From contig NC_079384.1 of the NCBI RefSeq assembly GCF_021018895.1, positions 3,391,640 through 3,455,639 on the forward strand: a DNA stretch of 64,000 nucleotides, read 5' to 3'. This document shows, one piece after another, positions 33,401 to 44,537 of the stretch. Origin of the DNA: Seriola aureovittata. Lineage: Eukaryota > Chordata > Actinopteri > Carangiformes > Carangidae. The notes under the pieces were generated by a model. That model saw only the letters and a program-made list of their open reading frames with translations, had not been told where the DNA came from and ran no database searches. Each line of letters opens with the position of its first letter. The first letter of the stretch is position 1. The position numbers and the translations under genes were made by a program.

Positions 33401-36400
33401 ATGAGCGGCCACAGACTGCTGCTCCCCGGGCTGAGGCTGTGGACTTCGGGGAGAGGTCGGTGGATGAGTCGCCGTCACGACGGTGAGTCTCTGCACCGTC
33501 TGAACCAACGCTCTGTTCAATGCTAACATGTTGCTAACACACTTTACTCCATTATGATTTGTCTAAGTTGTTTATTGGTCAAACTACACACCTTTTTAAA
33601 AAAAAGTAGACTTCACTCAGTGATTCGGCACACACCACGTTTATATCTTTAAAATATAATGTACAACTTCATGCCTGACTCTGGTGGCTTAAATCTCAGT
33701 TAGATAACTGACACTGACCTTTTTTATGTTTTTATAACTGCAGCTCCAAACTTAAAGATTAAGAGAGTTTCACTGCTTTGTCTTCTGTTGACTCTGCAGG
33801 TGCATGTTTTTCCTCCTGCAGTCCAAAGGTGTGTATTGTTGGAAGTGGGCCAGCAGGTTTCTACACAGCACAGCATCTGATCAAGGTAATTTACCACCCT
33901 TTATGGCCAGGTGTTTTCATCTCAGACTCAGATGAAATACCAGGCAAATCAATGTTTTTTTTTATAACACTATAAAAAAAAAAGCAGTTCTGCTCATTGA
34001 TGTGAAACATTTTCTGCGACAGTCCAATACTCCAAAGATAAAGGGACTGAATGAAAACTGAAGCTGATTGTGATACGAGTGGGGATTTCAGCGTGAATGA
34101 TAATATTTTTTTGAATTTCACTGAAGAAAATCTAAACATTATGGTGATGATAGTTTGATTTTTGTTTTGGTTTTGTACCAAAACAAACATGTTTCCACTC
34201 ATCTGGAGAATATGATTTAAAGACTGAGGCGTCTCTGTAGCCTCACGCTCTGATGTTACTTCATCAGAAAAACACAGCTCCTGTGATTTGGATATTGCTC
34301 TTGGACATGTTGCAGTTTTAATAATATATTGATTAATTGTTCAGCTCTTGTGGAAAAAGTGTGACAGAGTGTCTGACAGGTTGATATGACATGTTGTCCA
34401 ATCCTCATGTCATCATGCTCGTCTTCCTGGATTTTCCACAAGATACTGGTCCGGCAACACACAAATCATTGTTTCGTTTTCGTGCATATTGAAAACATCA
34501 TTCAAACTAACACAGTGTAGGTTGGTAAAGTATGTGAACCCCATCGGCTAATGGCATCAACAGAAGCTAACTGGAGTCAGGAGTTATCAAACCTGGAGTC
34601 CTGTCAATGCAACCAGATTGGAGGTGTGGGTTAGAGACACTTTGACCCACATTTGGAGTTTGCTGTTCACAACGCTCAGTAACGTTAACAAAGAAGAAAT
34701 TGTTTGTGTGGTGTAGAAAAGCTCTGCATTCTGCATCCTGAACATCATCATCATCCCAAAGGTGAAGCAGGGTGGAGGGAGCAGTATGATTTGGGGCTGA
34801 TTTGATGCCTCTCGACCTGGACACCGCCACGTCATCGAGGGGAAAATGAATTCTCAAGTTTATCAAGGTCTCTTCTAGGGTAATTTCAGGGTGTCTATCC
34901 ACCTGCTGAAGCTCAGGTGATGCAGCAGGCCAGTCAGGGCCCAGACCTGAATCCAGTAAAGATACTGTGGAATGAGCTGAAGAGAAACGTGCAAACCAGA
35001 CATCCTGAAAATATGTCTGAGCTGAAGCTGTGTTTAAAGAGCAACGGTCCAAAATTCCCCCTGAACATTGAGCCGCTCTGATCAGCAGCTACTGGAAGAA
35101 CTGGTTTGAGGTCATTGTTGCCAAATGAGGTTCAACCAGTAAATAAATGCAAGAGTTCACTTTTCCCACCAGCACTGTGAATGTTTAATTGCTCTATTCA
35201 ATAAAGACACAAAAGATTGTAATTGTGTGTGCATGTGTGAAATATTAGTTTATGGAAACTGTGTTTGTCTGAAAACCAGAAGCAGTAGAAAACGGTTCAC
35301 ACACTTTCTTGCCACTGCAGATGGAGCTTATTAGGTCTTATTGAGTCACCAGCTATTTCAGTACATGTTGATCTCATCATATACATTGTGTGACTAGTCC
35401 CTAACATGGCCTGGTTTTTTCTATAGTTACTTTAAAGCATGAGCTAGAGTTATTTCCTGTTTCTGTTCATGTTGAACAGTCTACTGACATGAGACAAATA
35501 TTTAAATGGTTCAGAAAAGTAACAGAACAGTCTGTGGATGTGAAGTGGCTCATAGAAATAAAACATATTCCAGTAATAATTATCATTCATCATTAACAGG
35601 TTTATAATAAAAAACCTTTTGTATCATTTTGTAGTCGGTGAATTTCCTGCTGTGTCTCACTGAGCTCCGAGGACACAGTAAAGTGTTAGCTTAGCAACCA
35701 GAATTAGCATTCCCTTTTCCCATCATGTCTCCTGAACTCTCCAGGTCTTTGTTAAATTTATTGGACGATCAGACTGAGAGTCTGCAGCATGCTAACAGCT
35801 CTGTGAGGCTGGTTTTAGCTAAATGCTAATGTCATCATGCTAACAGCTCTGTGAGGCTGTTTTGAACTAAATGCTAATGTCATCATGCTAACAGCTCTGT
35901 GAGGCTGTTTTTAGCTAAATGCTAATGTCATCATGCTAACAGCTCTGTGAGGCTGTTTTGAACTAAATGCTAATGTCATCATGCTAACAGCTCTGTGAGG
36001 CTGTTTTGAGCTAAATGCTAATGTCATCATGGTAACAGCTCTGTGAGGCTGTTTTGAGCTAAATGCTAATGTCATCATGCTAACAGCTCTATGAGGCTGT
36101 TTTTAGCTAAATGCTAATGTCATCATGCTAACAGCTCTGTGAGGCTGTTTTGAACTAAATGCTAATGTCATCATGCTAACAGCTCTGTCAGGCTGTTTTG
36201 AGCTAAATGCTAATGTCATCATGCTAACAGCTCTGTGAGGCTGTTTTGAGCTAAATGCTAATGTCATCATGCTAACAGCTCTGTGAGGCTGTATGCAGAC
36301 ACAGTGCTGTTTTAAGCTAAATGCTAACATGTGTAGCATTTAGCTTTAGGTGTAATGTTTGTTGTCTGTGCTCATTTACTTTAATAACTGCAATCTGAAT

Positions 36401-36888
36401 CATTTTTGTGTTTTTTATTTTTGTTATGCTCTCAGGCTCAGAAACACGTCCACGTGGACATCTATGAGCGGCTGCCCGTCCCTTTCGGTCTGGTCCGGTT
36501 TGGAGTGGCCCCTGATCATCCTGAAGTCAAGGTCTCTGCTTCTGAGAACCAGCACTGTTTGTATTATTGTACTATTATTATTATATTAAGAGCTGCAGGT
36601 GCAGTCCGTGTTCAGCTGTCACACAAACAAAAGCAGGAATGCTTTTATAATGCAACATAATTCGTTTGTGCTCAGATCGAGAGCTGCGGTTATTTCTGAT
36701 TACCAGAGAAACCTGATAGAAACAGTTTGTTGTAGCAGTTTATCATGAAAGGTGTATTACAGAAATATTTAGCCTGTCTGGAAAAAATGTTCCTGGCATG
36801 TGTGATGGAAAATGTAATTAGCCACTTATATAGATAAACCTGTCAGATAAGAAACAGACCTGCTGGGCCAGGAAATCATGTAAGGAAG

Positions 36889-36954
<66 letters not shown>

Positions 36955-39900
36955 ATGTGTCTCTCTTTCTGGTCTCATCAGTTTTCAATCTTTACACCCT
37001 CCTTACACCATAATAACTTCCTCCTTAATGATGAAACATACAAATAGATAAAAAAAAAGTAGGGCTGCTCGATATGCAAAAAATCATTGTGATATGAGTC
37101 ATGATTTCAGTCGGAATGACGTTTTTCATCTTCACCGACATTTTTCTTGACACCTAGAGGATATGATTCGTAGACTGAGGGCGTCTCTGTAGAACCACAA
37201 CGCTTATGTTTCTCACCTTCATCACAAAAACTGCAGCTCCTGTGATTTGGATATTGCACTTTGTCACATTGAGATTTAGATTATATTTAGATTTATTGTA
37301 CAGCTCTAAGATATGTATTATCAATGGATCAGACTTGATTTGTATCACACTTTACATACAGTGTTGTGCAAGGTGTTACCACCACACGCAGAGCGATAAA
37401 TGACTAAGTTATAAATAGAAGCAATGAGACGATTATAACAGGAAGTAAGGAAACCGGACGTGATGATATTGAAACAGAGGAGATGCACTGATGTCAGTAA
37501 AACCTGAAATTTTGCTTCACATCAGGTGATGTGTGGTGTGCGATGCAATCTCAGAAAGTTTCCACATTTCCCTCAGGCAGTAAAGAGAAAATGAGAAACA
37601 AACCACACCTGAGGGGAAAAAAAACCACTGCACTGACCAGATTCTTGTCTGTGTGGGAGAGCAGACAGGAGCTCTGCCTCCTGCTATTTATTATCTGTGT
37701 GATTAATTGGCCAATTATTTTCTCAATTAGTTTATTCATTGTTTTGTATACAAAAAACTCACATTTAAATTTTCCAAAAAGTCGTTATCAGTCTTTTATC
37801 CGAGCAAGAATCCAAAACTCAGACATGTGGAAGTGAACAAGAGAAATAATCAACTGACCACAGAGAAGATGCAGTGGGTCTGATCTCACAGCAACCAGAA
37901 AATCGGTATTGAACACTTCCCGATCTCCTCGTCTTTTCAGAACGTCATCAACACATTCACACAGACGGCCAAACACTCGCGCTGTTCCTTCTACGGCAAC
38001 GTGAATGTGGGGAAGGATGTGAGTGTCCAAGAGCTGCAGCGAGCGTACCACGCAGTCGTACTGGTGAGAGCACGAGGAGACGATTCCCCGCCTGCAGCCG
38101 AAATCGCCTTCATATAAAACCTCCTCATGGTGTGTTTGTGTGTCTCCCGTAGAGTTATGGGGCTGAGGGGAACCGGACTATGGGAGTCCCAGGAGAAGGT
38201 CTAGCTGGTGTGTATTCGGCCAAAGACTTTGTGGGCTGGTACAACGGGCTGCCCAGCTGTAGACAGGTATTCTTACAGTAAATGTTAAAAGTTTCCTGTA
38301 AATCAGATAGGTATTCTCAGAGAGTTATCACATCAGTTGTGGCATTTTTACTTCCTGTTTTGCTTCTTATCAGCAGATCTCTATCATTCTCTCTTTTATC
38401 CGTTTGTCTGTTCAGCTGAGTCCAGACCTGAGTTGTGAAACAGCTGTTATTCTGGGACAAGGTAACGTGGCCCTGGACGTAGCCAGAGTCCTGCTGTCTC
38501 CCGTCGACATGTTGAAGGTGAAAAACACACACCTAGTTAATTAAGGTCAAACTGCAGAGATGCACGTTTAACAGAAGCAACCACACAGCATCACATTCAA
38601 TGATCAAAGCTCATGAAGGAAACGAAAAAATCAGAGGAGTGAAGACTCTTTATCTGCTGATCTCATCGTCAGAGTCGTTGCAACAGGATGACTGAGGAGA
38701 AAAACAACTTTAATCAAGATGAGAAGAAATAGGCCAGATCAGTGTCTCAGTCTCTGCACGTGTTTTTGATAATAATGATAATACAAGAATAACAAATGCC
38801 CCTAACACCTGTATCGTATCAAAACACTAATCTGTGCACCGATACCACACAGTTTATTAATTAGTGCCACGGGTGCTCAGATCCGAGGCACTCCTCTACA
38901 GCTGAGAGGAGTGCCTTCTTTAGAAACCCACCTTTTTTCTACAAAATTGCACCTTGTCACCCAGCTCTCTCATACCTGCACGTAGAAATGTGATTCAAAC
39001 TATAAAACGGAGGAAAACTTCTGCTCTCTCAAAAAGACAGGAACTGTTTTTACATAGCATGTAAACTTGTTTCAGAGCAGTGAAGAAGAACTGATTTTTC
39101 TTTTTCACAGTGGAAAGTGGCACCAGAAAAAAGGCGACGTGTCCCGTATGTAAAGGTATACACTCGTGCACTCTCAGTGTATTACAGTGCAGTCCGATAC
39201 AGCAGCTCTGCCGTAACGTCGTTGCACAGCTAAAGGTGGTGCTGTACTAAATTACAACATAACATAAAGCCAGAACAACAGAACCACTGACTACGACTTT
39301 GCAGCTCAGATCACCTGAACCTGATTGATCTACAGTCGCTTCCTCTGTGTGGAAACATCTGTGTAATTGGGCTGATCAGGTTGAAACATGAACTTACAGT
39401 GTTATGAATGTCATTCATACAAATCTCTAAATAAGTGTACATATATAAATATATATATTTCCCACAGTTTCCCATGAAGAACAGGTTTGCTGTTAGTCAT
39501 TGGAAACTGTCGTTATTGAAGAGGCTGAGATGGAAAAATGTTTCTTGCTTTGTTCCAGGAGACTGACATCACCCAGCCTGCCCTGGAGGCCTTGGCCCAC
39601 AGCCAGGTCCGCCGGGTGCTGATTGTTGGCAGGAGAGGACCTGTACAGGTGGCTTGCACAATCAAGGTGGGTTTGACAAGAGAAAGTTTGTTTTGAATAG
39701 AATAGCAAGTGTTTTCTTTTTTACTGAGCTTTAAATTGACCTTACATAAATATAATAAAACTTTCCACTTCAACCGTCGGATTTGTTTAGGAACAACACA
39801 GGCTGCCGCAAACCGACTTCTACATAAGGTCATGCACGCTTTTATTTTCTCGCTCCTTGACTGTGGTAATGCAGTATATGCTGCATCAGGCAGAGCTCCC

Positions 39901-41423
39901 TTCACAGACTACAACTTTTACACTACGCAGCTGCACAGACGTTAACCGGCACCGTGCGATATGAACACATTACCCCATCTTAAGTGTCTTTTAAAAACTT
40001 CTTAAAACATTATTTTATTTGAAAGCTTTTATGAATGTTTGATATGTTATTGTGTTTTATTTTTCCACGATATGGACAATGTATATTTTCATGTAACTCA
40101 CTGTTTTATGATGTGTTTGTTTTTAATTCCCCTTTTTCTTTCTGTAAAGCACCTTGTAACTTTGTTAATAAAAGAGCTATATAAATAAAGTTTATTATTT
40201 TATGTATTACTCATATTCATTAGACAGTTCAATTATCCTTCCATAAACTAATAAAACTCACAGTTTATGTCTGTTTAACTGATTATTCTGGTTCATTAGA
40301 ACTTAACACACCATCATCATCATCTAAAGGTTAAAGGGCAAGTCATTGACCTTTTTTGCTCTTTTACATAATGTGAAAAACACCTGGCTGCTCAGGTGTC
40401 TGTGATTATCGCGGTGTGTTTCAGTGTTTCTATAATTGAATAGAAATGTGACGATCAACCAGAATAAGTTCATGTGTTCTCACCTGTAGACGATCTTTGT
40501 TCTGCTCGTCTGCAGGAGCTCAGAGAGATGGTGAACCTGCCGGGGACCAGACCTGACATGGTGGAGGCTGACTTTGATGGAGTCACAGAAGCTCTGAAAG
40601 GTACGAGAAGACTTCGGTCTGTTCTCTGTTTTACTGTATAAACACAACACAAGAGAAGTAGACAAGTCACAGGTTTTATTCACCACAGTGAGAACATGTC
40701 CTGTAGCTCATCTACAGTCAGCTGGAGACACAGGTTCTGTTGGTGCAGCTTGGACGTTATGCGGCACTGTCCTCATCCTTGTCTTCGTCCTCGTGGTCGT
40801 CAGAGAGACGACATTGAGCTGACTGATGGTGCTGCTCTAGTGATAACAGCCTCCCGCTCAGGGCTGACCGAGAACCTTGATCTGTGTTAAACGTCAGACT
40901 CACTGAGTGAAGGATGATGTAAGAGGCTGGTGGTTTGTGTCTGTTGTCAAACTGTCAGTGATGATTTTAATGTCAGAGAAGTGTCGCAGGTTCATGTTTA
41001 CAAGTAGCTGCAGGAAGTTGATGAAGACCAGTGAATCTGAACATGTTCCAAAACAACCTGACTGTTGAGGTTTGTCTTGATATGCTCTGCACATCAGCTC
41101 TGAGATACACACACCTACACACTCTTTCCATATTTACTGAAACAGCAGCCACTTCACGCTGATGCAACAGCAGATGAAAGCACACAAACACTCACACGTT
41201 TACATATACACACACATGCAACAGTTAACTGTTTTAAGATGAAGAGTAAGAACAGATTTTATCAACAAACTCAACCGGAAACAGTTTAGTCTACAAGCCT
41301 ATTCATTTTAATATTTCAATAATTAACATTATCTGATCATCTGATCAGGTCACAGTTCAGTCAAATACTTTATCAATAATGTGAACACAAATCATTTAAA
41401 TTCAGCTCTTTAACAAACTCAGT

Positions 41424-41482
<59 letters not shown>

Positions 41483-43075
41483 TAATTAATTTATTTGCAG
41501 ACAAGTGTTTTTAGAGTAGACAGCTGTTTCCAGAGCAGACAGGTGTTTTCAGAGTAGACAGATGTTTCCAGAGCAGACAGGTGTTTTTAGAGTAGACAGC
41601 TGTTCCCAGAGCAGACAGGTGTTTTCAGAGCAGACAGATGCTCAGTGTTAATGTCGCCGTCAGATTTACCGAGGCCCAGGAAGCGTCTGACAGAGCTGAT
41701 GTTGAAGACGGCTCTGCAGACTCCAGGTGAGACGGAACAGGAGAGGAGGGACCAGGCTTCCCGGACGTGGGGCCTTAGATTCTTCCGGAGCCCCGTCGAG
41801 GTCCTGGCCGACCCTGAACGCCACAGGACGGCTGGTATCCGACTGGCGGTCACCAGGCTGGAGGTAAACAGGATTTCATGTGTGCAGTTGCTCGGTATGA
41901 GCTCGGTTAAAGCTGGTTACCTGTGTGTGAGCAGGGTTCAGGTGAGGCGGCCCGGGCGGTGCTCACTGGAGAAGTGGAGGACGTGACCTGCGGCCTCGTC
42001 ATCAGCAGCATCGGCTACAAGAGCCTCCCCATCGACCAATCGGTGCCCTTCGACTCTCAGAGCGCCATCGTCCCGAACACCTTGGGCCGTGTTAAACAAG
42101 CCCCAGGTACAGAGTCCACAGGTACACAGACAGACATAATCAAACCCGATCACAGGTGAACTACAGTCCATGTGTCCCTCCAGGTCTGTACTGCAGTGGT
42201 TGGCTGAAGACTGGACCAACAGGTGTGATCGCCACCACGATGAACAACAGCTTTGACACGGCTCGGTCGTTACTGGACGACATGGAGTCAGGAGTTCTGG
42301 ATCTATCAGCTGCCAAGTCTGGATCACAGGTCATCAGTGCTCTGCTGGAACAGAGAGGTACTGTCCTGTCACCTCACCTGTCACCTCACCTGTTGGGTCA
42401 CAGCAGTCACTCATCTGACAGAGGTGGAGACATATAAATTAATTTCACGAGGGGTTAAATAACAAACACTTATCTGTAAAACGTTCCACAATTCAACAGC
42501 AGCACAGACTCCGGTAAACTGACTGCAGGTCAGATCTGTGATGTGGAGTCACTTCCTCATCGTTAACTGTGTCTCTTGCTCCAAAACTCATCTTCTTGGG
42601 TCACGTTCATTTTTTTTTTTTCATTCATCACATTAATCTGAGATGAGGAGAAGACTTGTTGACGTGTTTTGTGCAACCAGCCGAGAATACATGAAAGTAC
42701 CTGAAGGTTTTATGTTGGGAAAACCCTACTCCTACACAAACAATACACACACGCACACACACACGCACACACACGCGCACACACACACCTTATTCTGAAG
42801 CTTCCTAAAGGAAAGTGTTGCGTGTCTCATCATGAGTCAGTGTTTAAATGGTGAATGAAAACACCGTTGATGCTTCCTGTCTGACATGATCAGTGTCTCT
42901 GTCACCAGTCATGTCTCATCAGTCAAACTGTGTTGGTGTTTCAGGAGTGAAACCGGTGAGTTTCTCAGACTGGGAGAAGATCGACAGGGTGGAGATGAGC
43001 AGAGGTGAAGCCTCAGGGAAACCCCGAGAGAAGCTGCTGACTGTGGAGGAGATGCTCCACGTTGCTCGAACCTGA
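33401..43075 (+). CDS. fdxr: ferredoxin (adrenodoxin) reductase, mitochondrial
   Basis: Twelve exons: 33401-33482, 33800-33885, 36436-36531, 37941-38063, 38153-38266, 38416-38517, 39559-39666, 40516-40600, 41664-41863, 41935-42106, 42184-42357 and 42945-43075. They give 490 residues (human 491). The flavoprotein passes electrons from NADPH to mitochondrial ferredoxins for steroid and Fe-S cluster synthesis. The N-terminus is Arg-rich and amphipathic, fitting a mitochondrial presequence. The FAD fold starts with [37 protein letters not shown] is the family signature. [14 protein letters not shown] and [19 protein letters not shown] mark the NADP region. [20 protein letters not shown] and [11 protein letters not shown] close the protein. 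An AATAAA lies at 43174-43179. Confidence 0.97.
34010..34345. repeat. interspersed repeat fragment in fdxr intron 2
   Basis: It shares several blocks with 37060-37320 in intron 3, including CAGCTCCTGTGATTTGGATATTGC, GACTGAGG-CGTCTCTGTAG and a GATATGA stretch. It resembles the 'gggctgctcgatat' repeats common in fish genomes. The class is not determined. Confidence 0.6.
34500..35200 (+). mobile_element. decayed Tc1/mariner-like transposon fragment in fdxr intron 2
   Basis: Broken plus-strand frames recall the C-terminal half of Tc1-like transposases. A glycine-rich block like [11 protein letters not shown] comes first, then a [19 protein letters not shown] segment near 34935-34985 containing the end of the DDE core. 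Stops and frameshifts interrupt it. No full N-terminal HTH half was found, so it is a partial, dead copy. Confidence 0.7.
35328..35482. repeat. dispersed repeat, copy 2 (fdxr intron 2)
   Basis: Second copy of the 32630-32800 segment, in the same orientation and moderately diverged. Confidence 0.7.
35791..36318. repeat. 48-bp minisatellite, about 11 copies, fdxr intron 2
   Basis: The unit begins GCTAACAGCTCTGTGAGGCT. Starts fall every 48 bp from 35791 to 36271. Copies differ by only a few bases. The period is a multiple of three, which leaves a spurious 16-residue repeat frame on the minus strand. Confidence 0.97.
36894..36953. repeat. (GT)n microsatellite in fdxr intron 3
   Basis: About 29 GT units. 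Confidence 0.95.
37060..37320. repeat. interspersed repeat fragment in fdxr intron 3
   Basis: It starts GGGCTGCTCGATATG and shares blocks with 34010-34345. This opening is typical of a very common fish interspersed repeat. Confidence 0.6.
39760..40200 (+). mobile_element. 5'-truncated LINE remnant in fdxr intron 7
   Basis: A frame around 39800-39960 reads like the end of an L2/Rex-type LINE reverse transcriptase: [16 protein letters not shown], then after a frameshift [18 protein letters not shown]. It is followed by a typical 3' tail with the block GTAAAGCACCTTGTAAC, then ATATAAATAAAGTTTATTAT. Stops and frameshifts show it is dead. Class is by resemblance only. Confidence 0.75.
41427..41640. 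repeat. (AT)n run followed by a 20-bp tandem repeat, fdxr intron 8
   Basis: An AT run (about 41427-41468) is followed at 41505-41640 by about seven copies of a 20-bp unit of the form CAGAGCAGACAGGTGTTTTC. The array ends only about 25 bp before the acceptor of exon 9. Confidence 0.9.
42749..42789. repeat. (CA)n with CG interruptions, fdxr intron 11
   Basis: Short CA-rich tract with regularly spaced CG steps. Confidence 0.85.
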
Positions 43076-44301
43076 ACCTGGTCTCAGGTGAACCAGACTC
43101 TGACAGACACACAGCTGCTGTTGTAAATGGGGGACCACAGAGACCAGTGACTGACCAGTAACTGAGCACAGATAATAAATGGGGTTACTATTGAACATGC
43201 ACTGAGTTAATTTGTCCAGATCCTAACAGCTGATTGGTTCTGACAGTTTACACCTGCTTCAGTCTGAAGCAGGTGAAGTTATTAGTAATGACCTCACTAT
43301 CTACTGTAATCAACTGTGTGTGTGTGTGTGTGTGTGTGTAAACTGCATCATATTCACCATCATTAAAAATTTTATTTTATATAAAAAGATTCTTCTTTTC
43401 AATTCCTGCTGCTGTAACCTAGATCTGTCTCGTTAGCTCAGAAATGCTACATGCTAAAGTGTTAGCGGGGAAACACTGTGCTCCCATTAATATGCGTTAG
43501 TGCAACAAACATGTATCAATCCACAGATGAAAATAGTCCCTAATAATTTGAGTATTTAGGTGTTTTAGTAAATTACTTTACATCAATCAGCTGATCATAA
43601 AGCTCCAGGAAGTGTTAAACACTGAAGCAGACTAGTTTAGCCTACCTGTACCTGCAGCCGGCTGACTGGTCCTACAGTCTACTTCTTTAAAACTGTCTTA
43701 GCCAGTTTAACTGAGCCTGATATTAGTGACTCATAATATCATGTGTGGTCATGTGACTGAGGGGCAAATGAATGAATGAATGTTGTGTCATTACTCAGAA
43801 GTTTGTCAAACCTGTTGGTGATGACATGTTGATGCTGCACTCAGTTTGTCTCCACTGCCCCCGAGTGGTCAACAGAACTATTACAGGTGTAATTACAACC
43901 AACATCAGTCAAAAGGAAGTGACCTGACCACAAACAGGAAGTTATACTCACATATTAACAGTAAAGTTGAGACGAGAGAAGTGTAGGGTTATATATAACC
44001 TTTTAAAATGTGTTGGACATTTTTATCATGTTTAATGTGAGTATTTTCATGAGACATGTAACATGAATCTGTCTCACCTGTTTCATTCACAGTTAAAGAG
44101 AGAGAGTCAATATGTTATCAGTCTCATGAGTGTTTTAAATGTGAAATTAAATACAATTAAAGTTTATTAAACTGAACCAAAAACTGAGAAATCACATCGT
44201 CATCACAGCTGGAAAAGACTTTATTATCATCATTATAACATAAATATGTCAGACATAATTCTACATGTGTGAACGGGTGTTCTCAGGTGTGTGTCACGTG
44301 A
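43076..44301. other. convergent 3' region of fdxr and mrpl38
   Basis: The fdxr poly(A) signal is at 43174-43179 (+) and the mrpl38 signal at 44220-44225 (-, TTTATT on the plus strand). A short (TG)n lies at 43316-43339. No other gene was recognised. Confidence 0.65.
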
Positions 44302-44484
44302 TCAGTATATTCCGTAGGTGTGCTCCTGTCCGTCTCTGTATCTGTCCAGGTAACGCAGCGGCTGTCGATGGGGGTATTTGACCTGGGGGGGGTGGTAGAC
44401 TGGAGGCCGGATGAACTCAAAGACTGGCTCCCTCATGTCTGCCGGGACACACACACCTGATTATCAACACACACCTTCACTTTA

Positions 44485-44537
<53 letters not shown>

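Noticed and set aside
35791..36318. Regular 48-bp repeats considered as a CRISPR array
   Set aside because: The copies are contiguous with no unique spacers, and the DNA is vertebrate.
36103..36339. 78-codon minus-strand frame with a 16-residue repeat
   Set aside because: It is the 48-bp fdxr intron minisatellite, whose period happens to be a multiple of three.
39111..39160. Acceptor-like TTTTTCACAG followed by a short open stretch in fdxr intron 6
   Set aside because: No matching FDXR sequence; exons 6 and 7 join in frame without it.
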